Shown here piece after piece: positions 1 to 7,312 of a DNA stretch of 64,000 bases. Both the position numbers and the translations under genes were made by a program. Positions within the stretch are counted from its first letter, which is position 1. Every line of letters starts with the position of its first letter. The notes beneath the pieces were generated by a model. That model was not told the DNA's origin. It did no database searches and was given only the letters and a program-made list of their open reading frames with translations. The DNA lies in the NCBI RefSeq assembly GCF_017165765.1, contig NZ_JAFGZD010000001.1, positions 186,001 to 250,000 of the forward strand, in the 5' to 3' direction. Source of the stretch: Pseudomonas capsici. GTDB taxonomy: Bacteria > Pseudomonadota > Gammaproteobacteria > Pseudomonadales > Pseudomonadaceae.

Positions 1-496
1 GCACGGGCAGTTCCCGGCCCACGACGTAATGGGACAGGTCGGCCAGAAGTTTGAGATCCGGCATCTCGGCGAGGATATCCAGCGTGAACAGCAGATCGCT
101 GGTGATGCGATAGCGATGGGTTTCCACCAGGATCGGGAAGTCTGCCTGCTCCGCCAGCCGCTGCCAGCCTTCGAGCAGGTCGATGGCCTGGCGCAATGTG
201 CGTGGCTGCACATCCGCTTGCAAGGTGAGGTGGTGGCAACCATGGGGTGAAATCACATCGATTGCCCTGGCCAGATCGTCCACGCTTCGGGGGAACAGTT
301 GGCCTTCGATCTGCAGGCCATTAGCCCTGGCTGTCGAGGACAGGCGCTGGACATGATCGTTTACCCAGAAGTGATCGGTAATGCCGTCGAATCCTGCTGC
401 CGCTATTTTCTCCAGCTGCGCCTCAAGAGAGAGCTCGCACCGGCCTCGGTGATCGAGCATGGCCCAGAGTGACTGAAAGATCAGGAATTCAGGCAT
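1..496 (-). CDS. Sugar phosphate isomerase/epimerase-like protein (3' end outside window)
   Basis: An open minus-strand frame starts with ATG at 496 and runs off the left edge, giving about 165 N-terminal residues that begin MPEFLIFQSLWAML. Stretches such as AAAGFDGITDHFW, VETHRYR and LADLSHYVVG fit the xylose-isomerase-like TIM barrel (AP endonuclease family 2): alternating strands and helices with acidic and histidine residues at strand ends that bind a divalent metal. The start lies one base after the stop of the flavin reductase gene, so it is the fourth gene of the moc-like operon. Rhizobial moc clusters encode a related isomerase-type protein (MocC), so a role in inositol or inosamine conversion is plausible. 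The substrate is not visible in the sequence, and the active site cannot be fully judged because the protein is cut. Confidence 0.8.
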   Translation of the reverse strand, partial: MPEFLIFQSLWAMLDHRGRCELSLEAQLEKIAAAGFDGITDHFWVNDHVQRLSSTARANGLQIEGQLFPRSVDDLARAIDVISPHGCHHLTLQADVQPRTLRQAIDLLEGWQRLAEQADFPILVETHRYRITSDLLFTLDILAEMPDLKLLADLSHYVVGRELPV

Positions 497-497
497 G

Positions 498-1730
498 TCA
501 GTTCCTCAGCAGTTGCTTGAGCGGGGTTTCGGGATTGGCCAGTTGTCCGGCATCCAGACGAATCCGGCTGCCGATCAGTCGCTCGCAGAGCTTGATGTCC
601 TTGGCCACGCTATTGCCCGGTCCCCAGCCGCAGGCTCCTGTCAGGCATTGCTGTTGATCGAGATAGAACAGCACGAAGCCACCTGTCGAAATCAGGCGCG
701 TGGCATCGGGGCGGGCATTTGAAACCTGGCCGATGGTCTGCAGCCCCCAGTCGTACTGATCGGACCAGAAGGCGGGAGTGTCCTTGAATGGCAATTCGCG
801 GCCCAGCAGATTCAAGGCCGCATTCCGCCCCTGGGCTTCGGCATTGCGCCAGGTTTCCTGACGCTGGAAGTCGCCATCGGGCTGTAACCGGAACTCGCAG
901 ACATCCCCGGCGGCATAGATATCCGGGGCGCTGGTGCGCAGCCTGTCATCGACACGAATTCCCTGGCCGACTTCAAGACCGGCAGATCTGGCCAGCTCGA
1001 TATTGGGTTGCATGCCGATGCCGACAACCAGCAGATCGCAGGCAAGCTGTTCGCCGCTGACCAATTGCACGGCTTCGACAAGGGGCTCGCCTTGCAGGGC
1101 TTCAATGCTGACGTTCAGCCGTACGTCTACGCCGTTGCGCATATGCAGTTCCAGCAGAGCAGCGGACAGGCGTTCCGGCAGTACACGACCCGCCAGACGC
1201 GGGCCGGCTTCCAGCAAGGTCACTTGGCAGCCCAGTGCGCGTGCAGTGGCCGCGACCTCCAGCCCAATGAATCCGCCGCCGATGATGACCAGACGAGTTC
1301 CGGGTTTGAGCGCTGCACGCAAGGCAATGGCTTCGTCATGGGTGCGAAGGTAAAGCACATTGGCCAGCCGGGCCGGCACGTTGGGCAGCAGCCGCGCCCG
1401 GCCACCGGTGGCGATCAGCAAGCGGGCATACTCCAGCCATTGTCCGTCGGCCAGTTGCAGACGGTGCCGGGTCGGGTCCAGTGCCGTTACCGGATTGCCC
1501 GCCAGATGCTCGATATCCAGCTCGGCCAGCCGGAGCGGATCACAGAGGCTGCAAGCCGCAAGATCCATACTGCCCTTGAGCAATTCCTTGGACAGCGGCG
1601 GGCGTTCGTAAGGCAGGTGGCGCTCATCGCCGATCAGCACCAGCCGCCCGTTGTATCCCTCGTCCCGCAGGGTAAGGGCCGCACGGCCACCGGCATGACC
1701 GGCACCTATTATCACCAGTGGAGCAGGCAT
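498..1730 (-). CDS. mocF: FAD/NAD(P)-dependent ferredoxin reductase (MocF-like)
   Basis: This 410-residue protein should pass electrons from NAD(P)H through FAD to the Rieske ferredoxin encoded just upstream. The N-terminal dinucleotide motif VIIGAGHAGG (about residues 6-15) binds FAD. A second motif, VIIGGGFIGLEVA (about 146-158), binds NAD(P). DIYAAGDVCEF near residue 271 is the conserved FAD-contacting segment of rhodocoxin/putidaredoxin-reductase-type enzymes. I chose the ATG at 1730 because GGAG lies 8 bases upstream and the 13 residues before it resemble no reductase N-terminus. It starts 13 bases after the ferredoxin stop, and the isomerase gene follows after one base. Together with the Rieske and desaturase-like proteins it matches the MocDEF O-demethylase of rhizopine catabolism. 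The family is clear; the moc assignment rests on gene order and protein types. Confidence 0.85.
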   Translation of the reverse strand: MPAPLVIIGAGHAGGRAALTLRDEGYNGRLVLIGDERHLPYERPPLSKELLKGSMDLAACSLCDPLRLAELDIEHLAGNPVTALDPTRHRLQLADGQWLEYARLLIATGGRARLLPNVPARLANVLYLRTHDEAIALRAALKPGTRLVIIGGGFIGLEVAATARALGCQVTLLEAGPRLAGRVLPERLSAALLELHMRNGVDVRLNVSIEALQGEPLVEAVQLVSGEQLACDLLVVGIGMQPNIELARSAGLEVGQGIRVDDRLRTSAPDIYAAGDVCEFRLQPDGDFQRQETWRNAEAQGRNAALNLLGRELPFKDTPAFWSDQYDWGLQTIGQVSNARPDATRLISTGGFVLFYLDQQQCLTGACGWGPGNSVAKDIKLCERLIGSRIRLDAGQLANPETPLKQLLRN

Positions 1731-1743
1731 GACGGGCGCTCCT

Positions 1744-2064
1744 TCACTGGCCGAGGCCGAGCAGGACACGTCCCGCCTCGACCCTGACCCGATAGGTCTT
1801 GAGGTTGATGCAGACCGGAGCCCCGAGTGCCTTGCCGGAGCGGTAGTCGAAGCGTCCGTTGTGTTTGGGGCATTCGATCACATGATCCATCACCAGCCCG
1901 TCGGCCAGATGAATGGCTTCATGGGAACACAGCCCGTCGGTGGCAAAGAACTCACTGTCGGCAGAGCGGTAAACGGCATAGGTGTGCTGGGCATGGTCGA
2001 AGCGAATCACATCCTCTTCATCTATGTCGTCCACGGCGCATACATCGATCCATTGTTCGGTCAT
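1744..2064 (-). CDS. mocE: Rieske [2Fe-2S] ferredoxin (MocE-like)
   Basis: This 106-residue soluble protein has the Rieske cluster ligands in CSHEAIHLADG (Cys-x-His, near residue 46) and CPKHNGRFD (Cys-x-x-His, near 66). The C-terminal strands (INLKTYRVRVEAGRVLL) are typical of Rieske ferredoxins of oxygenase systems. It should carry single electrons from the reductase encoded immediately downstream to the membrane oxygenase encoded upstream. The ATG at 2064 is preferred because GAGAGA precedes it at a good distance; an in-frame ATG at 2082 has no such site. Spacing is 38 bases to the oxygenase gene and 13 to the reductase gene, so a single transcript is likely. The moc name follows from this three-gene arrangement. 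Confidence 0.85.
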   Translation of the reverse strand: MTEQWIDVCAVDDIDEEDVIRFDHAQHTYAVYRSADSEFFATDGLCSHEAIHLADGLVMDHVIECPKHNGRFDYRSGKALGAPVCINLKTYRVRVEAGRVLLGLGQ

Positions 2065-2102
2065 GGCAATCTCTCTTGTCATTCTTGAAAGGCAGGAACC
2101 AC

Positions 2103-3200
2103 TCAGGACTCGGCAAGCACCTGTTCGGTAGCTGAGGGTTGTGGTCGCAAGGGGCGACGAACGAAGTAGGTCGGGTCCTTGCGCTGCTTCAGGACCGTGG
2201 GAACGATCTCTTTGAAGGCCTCGAACAGGGAGCGATAGGGCGGCGGGCAGTCGTCGGCTATTTCGGCATGAAGTTGGGCAAGAGCGTGATAAGGCACCAT
2301 GGGAAACATATGGTGTTCCAGGTGGTAGTTCATCTCCATATACAAGAAGCGAAGAACCGGATTCATATAAATGGTTCGGCAGTTAGTTCGATGATCCAAT
2401 GTGTCTTCAGCCAGCCCTACATGTTGGGTGATACCAAAAAGATAGGAAAGCCAGCCGCCATAAATGGACGGGAAACCGATAAACATCAAGGGCAGCCAAC
2501 TGTGCAGGTAGAGCGCGGTCATGATGATCAGCGCATAGATCACCAGCCAGATGCGGGCAGTCCGAAAGACCTTGGGCAGTTCGGATTCGGGGATGAAATC
2601 CCGTTCCTCGTCACTCGCCCGGCCCTGAGCGTGACGCATGACGGCACGCAGGGTATCCAGCGCACGGGGCAGGCTGCACAGGTTCAGAAACATCTTCAAC
2701 AGACTGGGTGGACGCGGTTCGACGATCTCCGGGTCCCGACCGACAATGATGGTGTCGGTGTGGTGTCTGGCATGACTCCAGCGCCAGACATGGGGTTCGA
2801 ACAGGCACATGAAGCTGGCGACATGATAAACGGCATCGTTCATCCAGCGGGTCTTGAAGGCCGTGCCATGCCCGGTTTCATGCCAGCGGGCATTGGAGGC
2901 GCTGCCATAGAGCACGCCATAGATAATGAAGAACGGCACGCAGGCCCAGCTTCCCCAGAACCAGTAACCGCCCAGGCCGGACAACCCCAGTGTCAGGAAC
3001 CACAGCGCGGTATCGCGCAAGGCAGGGCCATCGCTGCGCTGCATCAACTCTTTCATGCGCTTGCGAGAAACAGGGCATTGATACCAGGTTGCCGATACCA
3101 GGCCCTTTTCTGCAGCAAGCGCTGCTTCGGGGCCGGTCAATCGATAATCCCGACGCCGATAGTGCAAGTCCTGTTCATGGGCTGAATCGTGTTCAGACAT
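2103..3200 (-). CDS. mocD: Membrane di-iron oxygenase of the fatty acid desaturase superfamily (MocD-like)
   Basis: The 365-residue protein has the three histidine boxes of the superfamily: HETGHG (near residue 108), HARHH (near 144) and HLEHH (near 296). They sit between hydrophobic segments expected to cross the inner membrane (about 62-100 and 215-250). Such enzymes use a di-iron centre and O2 to hydroxylate or desaturate. With its own Rieske ferredoxin and reductase genes downstream it resembles MocD, implicated in converting 3-O-methyl-scyllo-inosamine to scyllo-inosamine. The start at 3200 has GGAGA about 9 bases upstream. The open frame continues farther upstream, but that part would overlap the LacI gene and is not protein-like. 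A lipid or hydrocarbon substrate cannot be excluded from sequence alone. Confidence 0.82.
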   Translation of the reverse strand: MSEHDSAHEQDLHYRRRDYRLTGPEAALAAEKGLVSATWYQCPVSRKRMKELMQRSDGPALRDTALWFLTLGLSGLGGYWFWGSWACVPFFIIYGVLYGSASNARWHETGHGTAFKTRWMNDAVYHVASFMCLFEPHVWRWSHARHHTDTIIVGRDPEIVEPRPPSLLKMFLNLCSLPRALDTLRAVMRHAQGRASDEERDFIPESELPKVFRTARIWLVIYALIIMTALYLHSWLPLMFIGFPSIYGGWLSYLFGITQHVGLAEDTLDHRTNCRTIYMNPVLRFLYMEMNYHLEHHMFPMVPYHALAQLHAEIADDCPPPYRSLFEAFKEIVPTVLKQRKDPTYFVRRPLRPQPSATEQVLAES

Positions 3201-3302
3201 TTTATTATTCTCCGCAAGCATGTTTGTTGTTGAAACTTGCCGCGATGTTTGCTGGATAGCATCGCTGGAGAAAAGAGTAGGCAGTTGCAATAAGTCGCTC
3301 AA

Positions 3303-3372
3303 TCCCTTGAATACATTCTCTATCAAGCTATCATCCAGAATCGGAATGGCATGATAGTTTTCTATCAAGGGA
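3303..3372. promoter_or_regulatory. Repeated motif in the divergent mocD/LacI promoter region
   Basis: Two near-identical 12-mers, TTCTCTATCAAG (3316-3327) and TTTTCTATCAAG (3358-3369), are spaced 42 bp apart, about four helical turns. TCCCTTGA (3303-3310) is also the inverted form of TCAAGGGA (3365-3372). The region separates the mocD operon from the divergent LacI-family gene. LacI proteins often bind paired sites with a TTGATAG-type half, so autoregulation plus operon control is a reasonable inference. The distal copy lies directly upstream of the regulator's start codon. Confidence 0.5.
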
Positions 3373-3378
3373 TCAACT

Positions 3379-4437
3379 ATGAATAACAAGAAACGTCCTA
3401 CGATTGCCACGGTGGCCGAACGCGCCGGCTTGAGTGTGGCCACCGTTGACCGGGTACTCAACGACAGGGCTCCGGTCAGCCCGCAAACCGCCGAACAGGT
3501 GTTGCAGGCCGCCGAAGCGGTCGGTTATTTCGCCGCCCGGCTGATCGGCCAGCGACTGCGCGAGCGTCGCCCTCACTATCGTTTCGGCATTCTGCTGCTG
3601 GGCACTGCGCAGGAGTTCTACGCCAACCTTGCCGCGGCCATCAACGAAGCCGCCCGGGCCTGGACCGATGCCAATCTCAGCTGCCACTTCGAGTACATCA
3701 CTGACCGTACCCCGGCCGTGATTGCCGGACAGATCGAACAACTGGCGGTGAAATACGACGGACTGGGTGTCGTCAGTTTCGCTCATCCGCTGATCAACCA
3801 GACCATCCTGCAGATACGCGCCGCCGGGGTGCCGATAGTGGCCTTGCTGTCGGACTTCCACGAGACCCCGCAAGGGCCTTATGTCGGTCAGGACAATCAT
3901 GCAGTCGGACGCACCATGGGCTGGCTGGTCGCCCATATCGCAGGCACACGCCAAGGATGCGTCGGGGTGCTGATGGGCGGCCATCGCTTTCTCGGGCATC
4001 AGGCCCGGGTCGACGGCCTGCACAGCTACCTCACGCAACACGCACCGCACCTGCGCCTGCTGGAGCCGCTGGTGAACATGGACAACGACGACATCACCGA
4101 AGAAGCCACCCTCGACCTGCTGGCCCGCCACGACGACCTGCGCGGACTGTGCGTAGTGGGCGGGGGCGGCGACGGAATCATCAAGGCACTGGCCCAACTG
4201 CCCGAACGACCTTCGATCTGCAGCATCCTGCTGGAATCGACATCCAGCTCGCACCAGGCGCTCGAGCAGGGCGTAGTCAGCCTGGTAATCGATTCGCAGC
4301 CACTGCTAATCGGCACTTCCCTGATCCGGCTGCTGGTCGAGTTGCAGGCAGCGCCAGTCTTTGATCCAAAGCGGCATTGTGTTCATGTGCCTTTGCAGAT
4401 AGTGACGAGTGAGAATAGTGGGGCTTTGGGATATTGA
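3379..4437 (+). CDS. LacI-family transcriptional regulator
   Basis: The 352-residue protein starts with a LacI helix-turn-helix and hinge (TIATVAERAGLSVATVDRVL then EQVLQAAEAVGY, residues 8-55). The rest is a periplasmic-binding-protein-like sensor domain, with segments such as RFGILLLGT, PIVALLSDF and LCVVGGGGDGI. It is divergent from the mocD-mocE-mocF-isomerase operon, so its ligand is probably a sugar, inositol or inosamine connected with that pathway. AAGGGA lies 7 bases before the ATG. Repeats in the shared promoter region are candidate operators. Rhizobial moc loci use a GntR-type MocR instead, so the regulatory part of this locus is of different origin. Confidence 0.88.
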   Translation: MNNKKRPTIATVAERAGLSVATVDRVLNDRAPVSPQTAEQVLQAAEAVGYFAARLIGQRLRERRPHYRFGILLLGTAQEFYANLAAAINEAARAWTDANLSCHFEYITDRTPAVIAGQIEQLAVKYDGLGVVSFAHPLINQTILQIRAAGVPIVALLSDFHETPQGPYVGQDNHAVGRTMGWLVAHIAGTRQGCVGVLMGGHRFLGHQARVDGLHSYLTQHAPHLRLLEPLVNMDNDDITEEATLDLLARHDDLRGLCVVGGGGDGIIKALAQLPERPSICSILLESTSSSHQALEQGVVSLVIDSQPLLIGTSLIRLLVELQAAPVFDPKRHCVHVPLQIVTSENSGALGY

Positions 4438-4443
4438 GGTATG

Positions 4444-4488
4444 GCCGATGCTTTTGGCTTTTGGCTTTTGGAATGGTATCGGCGTTTT
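4444..4488 (+). terminator. Possible terminator after the LacI gene
   Basis: GCCGAT (4444-4449) can pair with ATCGGC (4478-4483), followed by GTTTTT. The 28-base loop holds tandem CTTTTGG units, so the hairpin is weak. Position directly after the regulator's stop is the main support. Confidence 0.35.
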
Positions 4489-5100
4489 TGGGACATACCA
4501 ACCAGACTGATGAGGTACTTGCTGAAGGCGTGGATATGGCTCGCGCTCGGGTTTGAGATACTTGCTTTGTACCGCTGCTGACAATGCCCGCAAGCTGTCT
4601 GCCATAAGTGCTTCGCTGTGGCGTGTCGTAGGTAATATGTGTTGTCTGCAGTTGTCAGCGCCTGCTGTAAATAGCGTTCAGCAGGCTATTGAGGGCAATC
4701 TGCGTCTTGCTGAGTTTCATTACAACTTCCCTGTGTTTGTAGCCGGTGCAATAGCTCTGAATTTTTCAGATGCTTAGGGTAGGCAGTTTTAGGGGGCGTG
4801 GATTTTTTGGGGGGGGCAATTTTTGCTGAGTATTGTTGTTGGCCAAGGGAGGCTTTGGGGCAGTGAGTTGTGATTGGCAGAAGTTGGCCAGAACCGGTCT
4901 CCACAGGCTATAGACATATTGCCAACTACTTCGTAACCTCCAGTCTACTGTTGTCGCTTTTTCCCTCAGCCTCTGTCGCCTTGGAATCCTCGGCTAAATC
5001 AGGTCTTGAGTTACAGGTGAATCACGGATGATATGCGACACATATGGTGTAAAATATTATCTCACATGAATTGCCTAATTTTACTTGTGTTTTTGAAGTG
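4489..5100. other. Intergenic stretch without a supported gene
   Basis: No frame here has protein-like composition or a convincing start. The stretch is less GC-rich than the surroundings and contains T and G runs (T6 followed by G8 at about 4803-4816). Its last 100 bases are AT-rich and probably carry the promoter of the DUF2971 gene, but no clear -35/-10 pair was found. Confidence 0.6.
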
Positions 5101-5116
5101 TTAGGAGGGGGCGCCA

Positions 5117-6070
5117 TTGAAGCAGCTCTTTAAGTATATGAGCGAACCTCGGGACTTTTTCGAGAAGGGATTTGTTCGTCTTTCGCAACCAAGCGTATTA
5201 AATGATCCATTTGAGGCGGCGTTCTGCCGTAAAAGTTTAGATGAGCTGGCCAGTTACTTTGATGAACCGACTTCCTGGGATGCAGAATTTGGAGAATTGA
5301 AATTTTCGCAGTATGTTGATAAAAGGATGCATCACATAGGCGTGATCAGTTTCACTGAAAGTAAAGAGAATTTACTAATGTGGGCACATTATGCCAATGA
5401 ACACAAAGGGATTGTGGCTGGTGTAGCATACTGCCCTCAAATGGGGTCAATTTTTGAACGCCTATTTAGGGCGGACGCCTTGATAAATTCTGCCTGGGGC
5501 GAGGAATGGTCTAAATTCGATGGAACTCCTACGCCTGTTTTTTATAGAAAAGGCTTGAGATACCGAAACGATAAGTTTGATTATGACTATTCAAATATCT
5601 CAGCAGAGGGTGCCGACAGGGTCCTATATGAGGTTTTTTTACAAAAGAGTGATGAGTGGATTTATGAACAAGAGCACCGCGTGATTCTTAGGCTGGAGCA
5701 AGCTGATCGAGTGATAGTTCCAGACATAAGCTCTATTGGCAATCTGCACATACAGAATAGAATAAAGAGCTCTAGCTATTCAACTTTTAACGCCGATTCA
5801 CGTTCATGCGCGGTTAATCTATTTGACGTTGCAGACGACGCAGAGCGAATGGCTGTGGCAGTGGAGTTGGCCAAGCTAAGCAAAAATCCCAAGACTATAT
5901 ATCTGATGAAATTATCATCTGGCTCAATAAATAACTGCTTGATCGGCTTGAATTCGAACTTCACCAAAGCTGACATTCAAGGGGCGCACGCCAGCTCCAT
6001 CGGATATTTGAATATCTGGAAAGCCACGAGAAATATGGAGTATTACAGCTTAGAGTTTGAGGAAATATAA
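5117..6070 (+). CDS. DUF2971 domain protein, AT-rich orphan gene
   Basis: The 317-residue protein carries the DUF2971 signature: LFKYMS at the N-terminus, LSQPSVLNDPFEAAFC (about residues 22-37) and ISFTESKENLLMWAHYANEHKGIVAGV (about 76-102). The central SDEWIYEQEHRVI is also typical. No enzymatic activity is established for the family as far as I know, and no signal peptide or membrane segment is visible. Translation starts at TTG 5117, preceded by AGGAGGGG 6 bases away, a very strong ribosome-binding site. Base composition (my estimate is near 43% GC) and codon use differ clearly from neighbouring genes, which points to horizontal acquisition. It stands alone, so neighbours give no functional clue. 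Some DUF2971 genes occur in accessory and defence regions elsewhere. Confidence 0.8.
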   Translation: MKQLFKYMSEPRDFFEKGFVRLSQPSVLNDPFEAAFCRKSLDELASYFDEPTSWDAEFGELKFSQYVDKRMHHIGVISFTESKENLLMWAHYANEHKGIVAGVAYCPQMGSIFERLFRADALINSAWGEEWSKFDGTPTPVFYRKGLRYRNDKFDYDYSNISAEGADRVLYEVFLQKSDEWIYEQEHRVILRLEQADRVIVPDISSIGNLHIQNRIKSSSYSTFNADSRSCAVNLFDVADDAERMAVAVELAKLSKNPKTIYLMKLSSGSINNCLIGLNSNFTKADIQGAHASSIGYLNIWKATRNMEYYSLEFEEI

Positions 6071-6119
6071 GAAGCTAATTACTCACAGGCACTCGGTGCT
6101 GGATACTGAATGAGCGTCC

Positions 6120-6305
6120 CTAAAAGACGATGTGTTGATCCACCGGTTGAATCCACAGCCGAACCTTGGCATTCGCCGATGGCACCTTTGGATCGAAAGA
6201 CGACCTCCCTGCACATTGGTGCTCACCGGTATCGTCGTCCGGGGAGGGCGGTATCCATTGGAATAGTTCAACCAACTCCCAGCGGATACCTTGCGGTGTT
6301 TCTAT
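6120..6305 (-). pseudogene. Possible C-terminal remnant of a broken gene
   Basis: One minus-strand frame reads protein-like for about 60 codons (including IRWELVELFQWIPP and KVRLWIQPVDQH) and ends at TAG 6120-6122. Upstream a TAA at 6306-6308 closes the frame and no ATG or GTG start follows it. Only an internal TTG could serve as a start. The lipoprotein gene ends at the same place. I read it as the tail of a degraded gene, perhaps cut when the lipoprotein segment arrived. I do not recognise the family. Confidence 0.3.
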
Positions 6306-6820
6306 TTAACGAATTTCAGACAGGCGAACCCGGTCTTGATTTGCAGTTGTTGAATGGGCTCGATGTTTTCCTGGTCGCCGACTTTCTTGATGACGCCTAT
6401 GCCGCAGAAATGTTGCTCGCGGTTGAAGATCGGAAGAATGCCTGCCTGGGGCTTGTTCCAGAAACCTTGGGTCAAGGTATAGGTGGCGCCGTCCTCGGGC
6501 GTAAAGGAGAACGGTATCTTGCAAGCACTGCCTCCTACGGTCTGCCAATAGGTCAGGATAAGTTCCTTGTTCACGGCGACCCGAGACTCGATGTAGTCGC
6601 CGTTAGAGGGTAGGGTGGTGTAACCCGCATAGCATCCATTGTCGCTGAATGTCATGGCATCCAGTCTGGCGCCATTTCCAGCCTTGAGGCGAATCGTTGC
6701 AGAGGGTTCATCGGGGCCGGGAACGGCATACTGCTTGCCCTGCAAAAACGAAGTGCAACCGCTGATTACCAACACCCCGGCCAGCAAGATGCAGCGTTTT
6801 GACGTTTGATTGAGGTACAT
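6302..6820 (-). CDS. Predicted lipoprotein of unknown function
   Basis: This 172-residue protein begins MYLNQTSKRC and has a hydrophobic stretch ending in a lipobox, VISGC, with the acylated Cys near residue 22. It is therefore expected in a membrane facing the periplasm. The mature part has conserved-looking cysteines (DNGCYAGY, GSACKIPF, HFCGIGV, GFACLKF) that could form disulfides, and a beta-rich pattern. I chose ATG 6820 because GGGAG lies 6-7 bases upstream; a start at 6856 would put extra residues in front of the signal sequence. The gene is isolated from other minus-strand genes. The family is not recognised. Confidence 0.75.
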   Translation of the reverse strand: MYLNQTSKRCILLAGVLVISGCTSFLQGKQYAVPGPDEPSATIRLKAGNGARLDAMTFSDNGCYAGYTTLPSNGDYIESRVAVNKELILTYWQTVGGSACKIPFSFTPEDGATYTLTQGFWNKPQAGILPIFNREQHFCGIGVIKKVGDQENIEPIQQLQIKTGFACLKFVK

Positions 6821-7099
6821 CCATTTCTCCCGGATTCCGTTGAGTGTCCTGACCATTGCGGGGTATGGAACCGCCGAATAGCGGGCCCCGATGATAATGG
6901 ATGCGGCGATGTATCAACCAGTATTCAGGGCATGGGGCTGGACAAGGATGTTTTTCGTTCCCGATCACATTTCCAGTCTTTGCTCTCTTGTCCAAGCCTT
7001 GCCAGGTATTGTTTCGGTGTCTTCAAGCTTTGCTGTACTGACCGGATAGGACTGGATAAGCAAAGCACCACCCGATCCGGTCCCACAGTCACTACAGCT

Positions 7100-7312
7100 T
7101 TAACGCAGCTCCACCCGCTCCAACGATCGATCCAGTTCAGTCCTGGCCATACCGATCAGATGCACAACTGAAAAAGCCAGATCACGTTTGGGACCGTTGA
7201 GGCTGTCGCCGGATTCGTAGGCGGTGGCGGCTGCGCAGCGCAGCAGTTCGGAGATATGCAGCAGGGATTCTTCGAGCGATGGGGCAGGTGGGTCGGGTGT
7301 TAACTTTTTCAT
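7100..7312 (-). CDS. DUF6124 family small protein, copy 1
   Basis: The 70-residue protein begins MKKLTPDPPAP, followed by a predicted helical hairpin: SLEESLLHISELLRCAAATA then RDLAFSVVHLIGMARTELDR. This is the pattern of DUF6124, a small family I know from Pseudomonas, with no assigned function. AAGGA lies about 9 bases upstream of ATG 7312. It is almost identical to the protein at 9914-10126 (changes near residues 4, 9 and 69). Both genes carry a long structured leader that can pair with the ribosome-binding site and start codon. The two copies bracket a type VI effector-immunity pair. Confidence 0.82.
   Translation of the reverse strand: MKKLTPDPPAPSLEESLLHISELLRCAAATAYESGDSLNGPKRDLAFSVVHLIGMARTELDRSLERVELR

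Noticed and set aside
3373..4254. 293-codon minus-strand frame opposite the LacI gene
   Set aside because: The plus frame encodes a complete LacI protein; the antisense sequence has no family features.
4803..4816. T6-G8 homopolymer run as a phase-variation tract
   Set aside because: It lies in no gene and next to no clear promoter element, so no switching role can be argued.
6110..6613. 167-codon plus-strand frame opposite the lipoprotein gene
   Set aside because: The minus frame has a signal peptide, lipobox and good ribosome-binding site; the plus frame has none.
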